Source of the DNA: Actinophytocola sp049647105
GTDB taxonomy: Bacteria > Actinomycetota > Actinomycetes > Mycobacteriales > Pseudonocardiaceae
Reading direction: 5' to 3'
NCBI RefSeq assembly: GCF_049647105.1
Contig: NZ_JBARWZ010000015.1
Coordinates: forward strand, 1 to 64,000
DNA: 64,000 bases
The notes under the pieces were generated by a model. It saw only the letters and a program-made list of their open reading frames with translations, was not told the DNA's origin and did not search any database. A program made the translations under genes and the position numbers. Below are positions 15,765-23,192 of this stretch, in pieces (within the stretch, counting starts at the first letter, position 1; every line of letters starts with the position of its first letter).

Positions 15765-16616
15765 ATGAGTGTCGACCTGGGTTTGGTCCGGCAGATGTGG
15801 CGGCTCATGGAGCCCGTCCACGCGATCCTGTACTACGCGCCCGAGGTGTTCGCGCGCGTCGCGAAGCTTGGTTTCGACACGGAGACGCGCTGGCCAAGCT
15901 ACTTCCCGCTTCGTGCGGCGCCGCTCGGCGCGGTCGGCCCGGAGCTGGTGGCCGCCGTGTTCTACAGCTTCGACCCGGCCATGGTCCGTGCGCACGTCCC
16001 GGCCGTCTGGCAGACCGCCACCCCCGAGGAGGTTCTCGCCGCCCGCCGCGACGGGGTCGACGAGGCGCTGGGGGCGATCACCGCCGACCTGGAGCTGCGG
16101 GAGGCCGTCGACCTGGCCCGCCGCCTGGTCGACGGCGTGAGCACGGTCGGCAGGCCACTCGGCGCGGCGAACGCCGACCTGCCGTGGCCGGACGAGCCGC
16201 ACCTCGCGCTGTGGCACGCGGCCACGATCATGCGCGAGGTCCGCGGCGACGGTCATGTGGCCGCACTGCTCACCGCGGGCCTCGACCCGGTCGAGTCGCT
16301 GGTCTCGTTCGCGGGGGTCGGCGCCGCCTCACGCGAGGTCTTCGCGAGCCGGGGCTGGTCGGACCACGAGTGGGACGCCGCCACACGGCGGCTCGTCGAG
16401 CGGGGCTGGCTGACCGAGGACGGCACCGCAACCGAGGCGGGCCACGCGGGCCGGGACGAGGTCGAGAGGCTGACCGACGAACTGGCCGCGCCCGCCTACC
16501 GGGCGCTCGGCGCGGAACAGGTGGGACGGCTCGCGCAGCTCGTCATGCCCGTCACCATGGCGGCGGTGAAGACCGGTCTGCTGCCGAGGCAGAGCACGCT
16601 CGGTCTCGGCCGGTAA
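15765..16616 (+). CDS. SCO6745/SalK-like conserved protein
   Basis: A 283-residue soluble protein. The opening LVRQMWRLMEPVHAILYYAP and the later RVRSL-free helical body with ALWHAATIMREVRGDGHVAALL and LVERGWLTEDGTATEAGHAG match the actinomycete SCO6745 (SalK-like) family. The HEVRGDGH-type motif may bind a metal or ligand, and the C-terminal part looks like a winged helix (GWSDHEWDAATRRLVERGWL). The function of the family is not established. A perfect palindrome (15734-15750) between promoter and ribosome site implies tight control. Confidence 0.78.
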   Translation: MSVDLGLVRQMWRLMEPVHAILYYAPEVFARVAKLGFDTETRWPSYFPLRAAPLGAVGPELVAAVFYSFDPAMVRAHVPAVWQTATPEEVLAARRDGVDEALGAITADLELREAVDLARRLVDGVSTVGRPLGAANADLPWPDEPHLALWHAATIMREVRGDGHVAALLTAGLDPVESLVSFAGVGAASREVFASRGWSDHEWDAATRRLVERGWLTEDGTATEAGHAGRDEVERLTDELAAPAYRALGAEQVGRLAQLVMPVTMAAVKTGLLPRQSTLGLGR

Positions 16617-16621
16617 TGGAC

Positions 16622-16655
16622 GGGCGGGGAGTCCGCGTGTGTGGACTCCCCGCCC
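16622..16655. terminator. Bidirectional terminator
   Basis: GGGCGGGGAGTCC (16622-16634) pairs with GGACTCCCCGCCC (16643-16655) around an 8-nt loop. It lies between the converging SCO6745-like and oxygenase genes, 6 bases after the stop of the first. Confidence 0.85.
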
Positions 16656-16700
16656 TGGATGAGTTGCTCAAAGGGCCCAGGAAGTAAGACGTCGCAACGG

Positions 16701-17648
16701 TCAGAAAGGTTGCCGATCCAGTTCGGATCGCAGCTGCGGGAACACCTTCGCCACCTTCGCGGTCAGGTAGTCGCCGTAGGTGCCTTCGAACGCGAGCGGT
16801 GACTGGCCGTCCCACCGGCGCCGCCCGTCCCCGGCGACCGCGGCGCGGTCGGGCAGCGGCGGCACCTCGGCGCCGAAGTCCGGGTCGAAGAAGAACGGGA
16901 ACGACAGCCGGTCCCGGCCGGACGTGTTCCGCACCCGGTGCGGGGTGGACCGGTACCAGCCGCCGGTCAGCCGCTCGAGCATGTCGCCGATGTTGCACAC
17001 GAACGTGTTCGGCAGCGGCGGCGCGTCGATCCACCCGTCCGGCGTGTGGACCTGCAGGCCGCCGTTGTCGTCCTGCAGCAGCAACGTCAGCAGCCCGTAG
17101 TCCGTGTGCTCGCCGACGCCCCAGCCCGGGTCGCCAGCCGGTGCGGGCGGGTAGTGGAAGATCCGGAACAGCGTGGTCGGGTTCGCGGTGTAGCCGGCGG
17201 AGAAGTAGTCGTCCGCGAGGCCGAGACTCGATGCCACGCCACGCAGGACTTCCTGTGCCACGCGGGTCATCTCGTCCAGGTAGGTCAGCACCAGCGCGCG
17301 CATCTCCGGTACCTGGCGCGGGAAGAGATTGGGCCCGTGCAGTGCGAGCGGGTGCTCGGCGGGCAGTTCCGTGCCGAAGTACAGGCCCTCCTTGCGGTCC
17401 TGCTCACCCGAGGTCAGCTCGGCGCCCACCGGGAACCAGCCCCGCCACGCCTTCCCGCCGCGAGCCATCGAGATCTGGTCCTTCTCGTTGTCCGGCAAGG
17501 AGAAGAACGCGCGGGCCGCGGCGTCGAGCGAGTGCTGCAGCACCTGAGGCACACCGTGCCCGGCGACGTAGAAGAACCCCGTCTCGCGGCACGCCGCCTC
17601 GATCTTCTCCGGCACGTCCGGTCCGGCCAGGTCGATCACGGGCAGCAT
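16701..17648 (-). CDS. Isopenicillin N synthase-like 2OG-Fe(II) oxygenase
   Basis: A 315-residue non-heme iron oxygenase starting at ATG 17648 (MLPVIDLAGPDVPEKIEAAC). The N-terminal DIOX_N part has CRETGFFYVAGHGVP. The jelly roll carries the iron ligands His181 and Asp183 (GEHTDYGLLTLL) and His237 (STPHRVRNT), plus the Arg247-x-Ser249 pair (DRLSF) that holds 2-oxoglutarate or substrate. The family covers plant-like flavonoid/ethylene enzymes and bacterial hydroxylases; the substrate is unknown. Its start overlaps the purU stop by 1 base, so it is translated from the same message. Confidence 0.88.
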   Translation of the reverse strand: MLPVIDLAGPDVPEKIEAACRETGFFYVAGHGVPQVLQHSLDAAARAFFSLPDNEKDQISMARGGKAWRGWFPVGAELTSGEQDRKEGLYFGTELPAEHPLALHGPNLFPRQVPEMRALVLTYLDEMTRVAQEVLRGVASSLGLADDYFSAGYTANPTTLFRIFHYPPAPAGDPGWGVGEHTDYGLLTLLLQDDNGGLQVHTPDGWIDAPPLPNTFVCNIGDMLERLTGGWYRSTPHRVRNTSGRDRLSFPFFFDPDFGAEVPPLPDRAAVAGDGRRRWDGQSPLAFEGTYGDYLTAKVAKVFPQLRSELDRQPF

Positions 17649-18499
17649 CACAGCACCACCGTCTTGTTGCCGTGCACCAGGATCCGGTTCTCCAGGTGCC
17701 ACCGCAGGCCGCGGGAGAGGACGACCTTCTCGATGTCACGGCCCTTGCGCACCATGTCCGGCACCGAGTCGCCGTGGTCGACGCGGATCACGTCCTGTTC
17801 GACGATCGGCCCCGCGTCCAGCTCCGCGGTCACGTAGTGGCAGGTCGCGCCGATCAGCTTCACGCCGCGCCGGTGCGCCTGGTGGTAGGGCTTCGCGCCG
17901 ACGAACGACGGCAGGAAGCTGTGGTGGATGTTCAGTGCCCGGCCCGACCACCGCGCACACAGGTCGGCGGGCAGGATCTGCATGAAGCGCGCCAGCACGA
18001 TCGCGTGCGGGGCCGCGGCGTCGACCAGCTCCGCCACCTTCGCGAACGCGGTTTCCTTGTCCTCCCTGGGGAATGACACGTGGTGGAACGGGATGCCGTG
18101 CGCCTCGGTGATCGTGGCGAGGTCGGCGTGGTTGCCGATCACCGCCGACACCTCCACGTCCAGTTCCCTCGCGGCGACCCGGCCCAGGATGTCGTACAGG
18201 CAGTGCCCCTCCCGCGACACGAGGATCACCACCCGGCGCCGCCTGCCCGTGTCGAGGATGTGCCACTCCCCGCCCAGCGCCGCGACGGCCGCCCCGAACC
18301 GGTCGCGCAGCTCGGCCGCCTCGAACGGCAGCGAGTCGGCGGCGACCTCCTGGCGGGTGAAGAACCAGCCGGTGTCCGGGTCGGTGTGGTAGGCGGCCTC
18401 GACGATCGTGCCGCCCGCCTCGGCGAGGAAGGACGCGATCGTCGCGACGATGCCGATCTGGTCCTGGCAGCCGAAGGTGATCACGTATCGGCGGGCCAT
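17648..18499 (-). CDS. purU: Formyltetrahydrofolate deformylase
   Basis: A 283-residue enzyme that hydrolyses 10-formyl-tetrahydrofolate to formate and tetrahydrofolate. Residues 4-80 form the ACT domain (YVITFGCQDQIGIVATIASF) that senses glycine or methionine in known PurU. The catalytic formyl-hydrolase domain follows (ISREGHCLYD-like VSREGHCLYDILGRV, LARFMQILPADLC, LNIHHSFLPSFVGAKPYHQA, GATCHYVTAELDAGPIVEQD) with the Asn-His-Asp set in NIHHSF, HYVT and LDAGPI. Start is ATG 18499. It is followed without a gap by the oxygenase gene and preceded by the MDMPI-like gene, 11 bases away. Confidence 0.95.
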   Translation of the reverse strand: MARRYVITFGCQDQIGIVATIASFLAEAGGTIVEAAYHTDPDTGWFFTRQEVAADSLPFEAAELRDRFGAAVAALGGEWHILDTGRRRRVVILVSREGHCLYDILGRVAARELDVEVSAVIGNHADLATITEAHGIPFHHVSFPREDKETAFAKVAELVDAAAPHAIVLARFMQILPADLCARWSGRALNIHHSFLPSFVGAKPYHQAHRRGVKLIGATCHYVTAELDAGPIVEQDVIRVDHGDSVPDMVRKGRDIEKVVLSRGLRWHLENRILVHGNKTVVL

Positions 18500-18509
18500 G
18501 GCCGTCCTC

Positions 18510-19226
18510 TCATGGAGTACGCAGTGCGGCGACGAACGCCGGGTCCCCGCTGACCACCGCGGTGCTCGGCCGCTTCCACAACGCACGGTAGACCGCGTCC
18601 GCGGTACCGACCAGGGACGCGGTCGTGTCGAGCTCCGTTGGCTTGCCGATCTCCGGCGTGGCGTCCTCGGAGAGCGTGACCAGCCACGCGCGGCCCGCGT
18701 CGGCGGCGTGCACGAGCACGGTGCCCGCGACGTCGGTGGGGAAGCGGGCGACCATGATCGTGAGCACCTCGTCGACGCCGTCGGCGGCGAACTCCGGGTC
18801 GAACACGAGGTGTGGCACCTCGTTGCCGTGGGCGGCGTGTTCGGCGTCGAGCCGGTGGATCGCGGTCTCGTGGGCCTGCCGCCGCGCCCAGAACCCGGTG
18901 CCCGAGTTGCCGGCGAACGCCCACGCTGGTGCGCCCGGCCCGCGCTCCGCCAGCTCGGTGAGCATCGTGTCCAGCCGCTCGTCCCAGAAGGCGAGCAGCT
19001 CGTCCCAGTCCTCGGGCGGGCGCTCGGTCCTCGGCGCGTCACCCGACGCTTCGGCGTCCAATGCCAGCACGACCTGGGCTTGCACGCGGGCGATGTGCCG
19101 CACCAGCCGGTGCACCGTCCACCCGGGACACGTGGGCACCCCGGCGTCCGGCCCGGCGGTCACCGCCGCAGCACGCAACGCCGTTGCCTGCTGCCGTGTC
19201 TGTTCGAGGAAATAGTGAAACTCCAC
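18510..19226 (-). CDS. Mycothiol-dependent maleylpyruvate isomerase-fold protein
   Basis: A 238-residue protein from GTG 19226 (MEFHYFLEQTRQQATALRAA). The N-terminal DinB/MDMPI four-helix domain shows VPTCPGWTVHRLVRHIARVQ, FWARRQAHETAIHRLDAEHA, with the three His expected to bind metal. The C-terminal part (GTVLVHAADAGRAWLVTL and on) is the MDMPI_C fold. These proteins use mycothiol as cofactor or thiol donor; mshA for its synthesis lies at 28417. The real reaction is unknown. Expression likely starts from the TAGGGTAT-like -10 region just upstream, running on into purU. Confidence 0.85.
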   Translation of the reverse strand: MEFHYFLEQTRQQATALRAAAVTAGPDAGVPTCPGWTVHRLVRHIARVQAQVVLALDAEASGDAPRTERPPEDWDELLAFWDERLDTMLTELAERGPGAPAWAFAGNSGTGFWARRQAHETAIHRLDAEHAAHGNEVPHLVFDPEFAADGVDEVLTIMVARFPTDVAGTVLVHAADAGRAWLVTLSEDATPEIGKPTELDTTASLVGTADAVYRALWKRPSTAVVSGDPAFVAALRTP

Positions 19227-19264
19227 GGGAAATACCCTAGTGGCAGGCGGCGCGGTCGGGGGAT

Positions 19265-20030
19265 CTACAAGCGGGCCTGTGCGTAGGCCGCCATGGCCGT
19301 GCGCAGGAACTCCGCCAGGCGCGGGTCCGTCCTGTCGAAGTTCCCTCGGAACCTCGGGTCGTCGGCGTACAGGTCGCCGAGACCGGTGTAGGACTCGCGG
19401 TCCGGCGTCCAGTGCCCGGAGGACAGCCAGCGGTAGTGGCCGTCGAGCACGTCCAGCACCTCGGTGTCGCCCGGCTCGTGCCCAGCGTCGATCAGGGCGA
19501 GGAGCGCGTCGAGCTGCTCGGCCCACTGCTTGCCCTGTGACTGCCACCATTCCTTGGACTTGTCCCTGACGCGTGCGCCCGCGGCGTCCACCTGCTCGGC
19601 GCCCCACCGCTGCCGCGCCTCCTCCTGCAACTCCTCCTGCTTGGCGGCGTCGAAGCCCTCGAACCAGTGGTCCATCGATCGTCCCTGTGTCACGTTGTCA
19701 CCCTCCTCCAGTTCCTCGATCGTGCGGGTGACGGTGCGCGCCAGCCGCGCGAAGCGGTCCCGCTCCGCCCGCAGCCAACGACGGTGCATCCTCGAGCACC
19801 TCGACCCGGTCCCGGCCCTGCTGGACGATCTCCTTGATCGCGTCCAGCCCGACGCCCAGCTCCCGCATCACGAGGATCTGCTGCAGCCGCAGCAGCTGTT
19901 CCTGCTCGTAGTAGCGGTAGCCGTTGCCGCCGACCCATGCAGGCGGCAGCAACCCGATCTCGTCGTAGTGCCGCAGGGTGCGGGACGTCACCTTGGACAT
20001 CTTCGCGACCTGCGCGATCGACCACGCCAT
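19265..20030 (-). pseudogene. TipA-like MerR regulator split by a frameshift
   Basis: The first part, from ATG 20030, is a MerR helix-turn-helix (WSIAQVAKMSKVTSRTLRHY, GLLPPAWVGGNGYRYYEQEQ, QILVMRELGVGLDAIKEIVQ) that runs to VEVLED near 19790. The second part, in a different frame and ending at 19265, continues HRRWLRAERDRFARLARTV and then the TipAS ligand domain (MDHWFEGFDAAKQEELQEEA, SSGHWTPDRESY). The join is around GAGGATGCACCGT (complement of 19786-19798): removing one base would fuse both parts into a normal TipA of about 250 residues. In Streptomyces TipA, the C-terminal TipAS is also made alone from an internal start, so the antibiotic-binding half might still be expressed (ATG 19789 or the Met of MDHWF). 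Sequencing error is possible. Confidence 0.8.
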
Positions 20031-20094
20031 ACCGACCACCAAGACCTCGACGAACCGTTTGCCGCCTACGGTCGAGCGCCCACAACGTAGAAAA

Positions 20095-20120
20095 CCCCTG
20101 GTCAGCGAGCCAACCAGGGG
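20095..20120 (-). terminator. Terminator after the XRE-DUF397 pair
   Basis: CCCCTGGT (20095-20102) pairs with ACCAGGGG (20113-20120). On the minus strand the hairpin is followed by TTTT, a standard factor-independent terminator, starting 15 bases after the DUF397 stop. It isolates this pair from the MerR gene downstream. Confidence 0.85.
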
Positions 20121-20134
20121 CTTTCCCGCACGGC

Positions 20135-20356
20135 TCAGCAGTCGCTACGCCCAGCCTTGGCAACGAACCTAGCCAGTCCCAGCAAGTCGACCGGGACCAC
20201 AGGTCCAGCGGGGTTCTTCGAGTCCCGAGCGAACGCCTGACCACCCTGCCAGGTCAGCTCGACACACTCCCCACCATCCTGACTGAACGACGACTTGCGC
20301 CACTCAGCGATATCAGGCTCCAGAGGGCGCACGGAGTGCACCTCCTCACAGCTCAT
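20135..20356 (-). CDS. DUF397 protein
   Basis: A 73-residue protein with the DUF397 core EWRKSSFSQDGGECVEL, VRDSK-like FARDSKNPAGPVV and a final LARFVAKAG. Such small proteins are multiplied in actinomycetes and almost always sit directly after an XRE gene like the one here (20346), overlapping it by 11 bases. The Streptomyces WhiJ/AbaA-type loci have this layout, and the DUF397 protein is thought to modulate the paired regulator. A toxin-antitoxin-like relation has been proposed for some pairs. Confidence 0.93.
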   Translation of the reverse strand: MSCEEVHSVRPLEPDIAEWRKSSFSQDGGECVELTWQGGQAFARDSKNPAGPVVPVDLLGLARFVAKAGRSDC

Positions 20357-21191
20357 CGATACGACGGTTGATCAGGTCGATTGTCCGCTCCGGGCTCAGC
20401 GCGGTGGCGCGGAGGTTGTCGAACACCGCGTTGTAGGTGCGGACGTGCTCCCCGCCAAGGTAGTCAGCACCTGACAGATGCCCCACGTAGACGATGCCGG
20501 GCAGGCCCTCGATCACGTTGATGACCGAGAACGAGATGTTGTCCGAGGCGTGCGTGCCCGCGTCGTTAGGGATCACCTGAATGTCGACATTGGGCAGATT
20601 GTGGAGGTCACGGATCAGTTCGAGCTGGCCACGGAGCGTCTTCGGTCCGCCGACCTCCTTCTGAAGTGCGCCTTCACCAACGATCAGCCAGAGATGCGGG
20701 CGGCCAGTCGACTTTAGACGCTCAACCCGCTCCCAGCGCTCCTCAGCCATCCTGTCCACATCGACCAGCGTCACAGTCGCGGACTTGCCCAACTGCGCCC
20801 GTGCGTAGTCGACGGTCTGAACGCTGCCAGGCCACGAGGACTCCGAGAACAGCTTCAGCGAGGCAGCGCCCGAGATCAGGTGCACGTAGCGAGCTGCCCA
20901 CTCCTGCACGCGTGACGGCGGGAGCTTGGCGCGACCCAGAGCCGCCAGGTCGCGCAACCGCTGCTGTTCTGACTCCGGGATCTGATAGATCCTGAAGCAC
21001 TGATCAAGGTCGGCGTCACGCACTGGCACAGCGCCTTGCTCGACGCGAGTGAGCTTGCCCGCGTGCCAACCAAGCGCAGCGGTAGCCGCGGTGGTGAGCA
21101 ACCCGGCCGACGTCCTGGCTGCGAGCAGCTCCGCGCCGAGGATGACTCTCTGTACTGCCGAGCCGAGATCAGGGTCTGTCATGCGCGGCAT
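20346..21191 (-). CDS. XRE regulator with DUF5753 domain (WhiJ-like)
   Basis: A 281-residue regulator. ATG 21191 is preferred (GGACGG just upstream); ATG 21182 is the alternative. The N-terminal helix-turn-helix (about 12-70) shows VILGAELLAARTSAGLLTTA and ALGWHAGKLTRVEQGAVPV. The rest (about 100-280) is the DUF5753 ligand-like domain: LKLFSESSWPGSVQTVDYAR, WLIVGEGALQKEVGGPKTLR and VIPNDAGTHASDNISFSVIN. The downstream DUF397 gene overlaps by 11 bases. Together they form the WhiJ-type developmental/antibiotic regulatory module common in Streptomyces relatives. Confidence 0.92.
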   Translation of the reverse strand: MPRMTDPDLGSAVQRVILGAELLAARTSAGLLTTAATAALGWHAGKLTRVEQGAVPVRDADLDQCFRIYQIPESEQQRLRDLAALGRAKLPPSRVQEWAARYVHLISGAASLKLFSESSWPGSVQTVDYARAQLGKSATVTLVDVDRMAEERWERVERLKSTGRPHLWLIVGEGALQKEVGGPKTLRGQLELIRDLHNLPNVDIQVIPNDAGTHASDNISFSVINVIEGLPGIVYVGHLSGADYLGGEHVRTYNAVFDNLRATALSPERTIDLINRRIDEL

Positions 21192-21266
21192 TCTGCCGTC
21201 CGGGTCACGCAACGTGCACTGTCCTACTCCGTTTGATGTAATCCACCATGTTCAACAACTACAACC

Positions 21267-21276
21267 TACAATTGTA
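21267..21276. promoter_or_regulatory. Palindrome in the XRE/hypothetical divergent region
   Basis: TACAATTGTA (21267-21276) is a perfect 10-bp palindrome in an AT-rich island (about 21230-21290) between the divergent XRE gene (start 21191) and the hypothetical gene (start 21402). Weaker symmetry extends outward (AACC/AGTT). It is a plausible site for the WhiJ-like regulator. Confidence 0.45.
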
Positions 21277-21401
21277 AGTTACTGTTGCAGATGTCGACGG
21301 GGTGTGTCTTCCACATGAGTCGTCGGTACGACGGTTGATCATTCTTACCGCCGCTCCGCACCCCGTCGGCCTGAAACCTGAGGACAAAGAGGAGGTGCGC
21401 A

Positions 21402-21821
21402 GTGGTGGTAGCCCAGCTCGGACTCGACGACATGATGAACGAGTTGCGGGCGCGCAAGTGGACCCTGTTCACGTGGGGACCCCAGAACGCCCCGCATCTG
21501 GTTGCAGGGCAATACCGCTGGGCTGACGTCCTTGACACGGTGCTCCTCCGCTCCAACGGGCTCGGGTGTGCCTACAGATGTCCGGCCAAGGTTCCGGACC
21601 CGTTCCGGCCTGACGCAGTGGTGTTCGAGTTCGAGAGTTCTTGGCTGTGGGCACTCCGAATGATCCTCATCATGGATCCGCCAGGGCACCCAGATGCACC
21701 TACACGCATCCAGACCCCGTCTCGCGCATGCTTGGTGCCCACGGATCTTCCGAAGCCCCTCGTAGTTCGGCCTTTGTCTAAGGTGTCCCCTCCCCTAGCT
21801 GCCCGAGCTGGGAGAACCTGA
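21402..21821 (+). CDS. Conserved-looking hypothetical protein next to XRE/DUF397
   Basis: A 139-residue protein. GTG 21402 is fixed by an excellent ribosome site (GGAGG at 21391-21395, 6-base spacing). Features: DDMMNELRARKWTLFTWG, HLVAGQYRWADVLDTVLL, a central FRPDAVVFEFESSWLWALRM, then a Pro-rich LIMDPPGHPDAPTRIQTPSR and LVVRPLS near the end. I cannot name a domain. The arrangement, divergent from a WhiJ-like regulator and its DUF397 partner, suggests a third member of that module. Codon use is less GC3-biased than neighbours, hinting at horizontal acquisition. Confidence 0.6.
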   Translation: MVVAQLGLDDMMNELRARKWTLFTWGPQNAPHLVAGQYRWADVLDTVLLRSNGLGCAYRCPAKVPDPFRPDAVVFEFESSWLWALRMILIMDPPGHPDAPTRIQTPSRACLVPTDLPKPLVVRPLSKVSPPLAARAGRT

Positions 21822-21840
21822 CGATGCCCCGGACGCGCAC

Positions 21841-21999
21841 CTAACCCCCCGATGAGGCGCGTGTTCGGAAGGCCCGGGTTCCGAACAGACCCCAGTTGGA
21901 CCGGGCCGGTAGGACCCACCCCCAGCGGGGTTAGTCGCGCTTCAGCCGGTAGCTAGATCAAGCCGGGGCTAGCCGCGGCTTCAACCGCTGGGGGTGGGT
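21841..21999 (+). other. Highly structured intergenic segment (terminator/attenuator or small RNA)
   Basis: Three exact pairings are visible: GTTCGGAA (21863-21870) with TTCCGAAC (21879-21886); ACCCACCCCCAGCGG (21914-21928) with CCGCTGGGGGTGGGT (21985-21999); and CTAACCCC (21841-21848) with GGGGTTAG (21927-21934). The last two compete for bases 21927-21928, as in alternative terminator/antiterminator folds. TTCTTCTCT follows the large stem. A 6-codon frame (ATG 21824 to TAA 21844) lies just upstream. The segment follows the hypothetical gene and precedes the ADP-ribosylglycohydrolase. At the least it is a terminator; more is speculation. Confidence 0.5.
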
Positions 22000-22209
22000 T
22001 CTTCTCTGTCCACCGTGAACGGAGCCCACTCCGCCCACGGTCGGCATGGACACGTCGTGAACAAGGACCCCAAGATTTCACCACCGAGGAGAAGCACCTG
22101 TGGGCCGACATGTTGGAAGCGACGGTAACGCTAAGGCCGCGACGCGGGTACAGAATGCAGTCTTTGCTGAAGGGGTTAGCCCGAACTCGTCGTGTGGTAG
22201 AAGCACGGC
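22000..22209 (+). other. Gap before the ADP-ribosylglycohydrolase gene; possible coding remnant
   Basis: This stretch has no convincing gene. One frame is free of stops from 21957 and reads plausibly as protein (FTTEEKHLWADMLEATVTL then RPRRGYRMQSLLKGLARTRR), but its only ATG (22110) lacks a ribosome site and the frame runs far into the next gene in the wrong register. It may be the remains of a small gene. No clear promoter for the gene at 22210 was found. Confidence 0.3.
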
Positions 22210-23058
22210 GTGCGCGAACACGCTTACGCGAGCCTGGTGGGCACCGCCGTCGGAGACGCTCTCGGCGATGGCCTCCACCTGCGGGACAACGCGATCCACC
22301 GGCGGCTGCCGGCCGCGCCGTGGCGGTGGACCGACGACACGGAGATGGCGTGCTCGGTGTACGACGTGCTCTCCACGCACGGCCGCGTCGAGCCGGACGC
22401 GCTGGCGGCGAGCTTCGTCGCGCGCTACGACGTCGACCGCGGCTACGGCGCCGGGATCGACGCGATGATGCGCATGGTGGCCCGGGGCGAGGACCTGCGC
22501 ACCCTGGCCGCGTCGGCGTTCGGCGGCACGGGTTCGTGGGGCAACGGCGCTGCGATGCGGATCGCGCCGCTCGGGGCGTGGTTCGCCGGTGACCCGGCAC
22601 GCGCGGCGGCGGAGGCCGCGGTCGCCGCCGCCGTGACGCACACGCACCCGGAGGGCGTCGCGGGCGCCGTGGCCGTCGCGGTCGCCGCCGCGGTGGCGCC
22701 GGAGAACCTGTTCGCCGAAGTGCTGCGGCACACTCCGCCCGGCGAGGTGCGGTCCGGTATCGAGAAAGCGGCGACGCTGGCCGGGACACCGGAGGACGCC
22801 GCCGCGCAGCTGGGCACCGGGGGCCGGGTGAGTGCACCCGACACCGTGCCGCTCGCGTTGTGGGTCGTGGCCCGGCACCCGGCCGACTACGAGGAGGCCG
22901 TCTGGGAGGTCGCCGCGCTGGCCGAGGACGTCGACACGCTGTGCGCGATCGTCGGCGGGATCATCGCGGCCCGCGTCGGCGAGGCGGGCATCCCCCAGCT
23001 GTGGCGTGAGTCGGTGGAGCCCCTGCCCAGTGTCCCGAACTGGAAATGCGGTGCGTGA
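22210..23058 (+). CDS. ADP-ribosylglycohydrolase (DraG-like)
   Basis: A 282-residue enzyme starting at GTG 22210. The dinuclear metal site is marked by WTDDTEMACSVY (Thr41, Asp42, Asp43) and by a C-terminal DTLCAIVGGIIAARVGEAGI; the middle has GTGSWGNGAAMRIAPLGAWF and VTHTHPEGVAGAVAVAVA. These are the DraG/ARH family motifs for removing ADP-ribose from proteins or small molecules; the target is unknown. Homologues usually end with a short PLPxW segment. Here the last residues (SVPNWKCGA) are encoded inside the left arm of a 164-bp inverted-repeat element (23029-23192), so the C-terminus has been altered by insertion. Confidence 0.9.
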   Translation: MREHAYASLVGTAVGDALGDGLHLRDNAIHRRLPAAPWRWTDDTEMACSVYDVLSTHGRVEPDALAASFVARYDVDRGYGAGIDAMMRMVARGEDLRTLAASAFGGTGSWGNGAAMRIAPLGAWFAGDPARAAAEAAVAAAVTHTHPEGVAGAVAVAVAAAVAPENLFAEVLRHTPPGEVRSGIEKAATLAGTPEDAAAQLGTGGRVSAPDTVPLALWVVARHPADYEEAVWEVAALAEDVDTLCAIVGGIIAARVGEAGIPQLWRESVEPLPSVPNWKCGA

Positions 23059-23192
23059 GTCGGTGGATCCAGGTTTCTGCCGGCAAGGCGCCGATCCTCT
23101 CTCGTACCGGGTTGTACTTGGGTGGATCGGCAACGCCGCCAGAAGGAAGCTGGGCCGCCGAATCGGGTGCCAGATTTCCGGTTCGGGACACT
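23029..23192. repeat. MITE-like element with 19-bp terminal inverted repeats
   Basis: AGTGTCCCGAACTGGAAAT (23029-23047) and ATTTCCGGTTCGGGACACT (23174-23192) are inverted copies differing at one base. The interior is itself foldable: GCCGATCC (23090-23097) pairs with GGATCGGC (23124-23131), and the zone between shows further imperfect symmetry. There is no room for a transposase. The left arm forms the end of the ADP-ribosylglycohydrolase gene and the right arm touches the stop of the methyltransferase gene. Size and ends suit a non-autonomous transposon relic; a convergent terminator is the alternative. Confidence 0.55.

Noticed and set aside
21841..21999. A known riboswitch in the structured segment
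   Set aside because: I could not match any conserved core of cobalamin, TPP, SAM, glycine or ydaO-type riboswitches; the stems alone do not justify such a call.
22110..22592. Possible 160-residue gene starting at ATG 22110
   Set aside because: It would overlap the ADP-ribosylglycohydrolase by about 380 bases in another register. Only the part before 22210 looks protein-like, so it is mentioned as a remnant at most.
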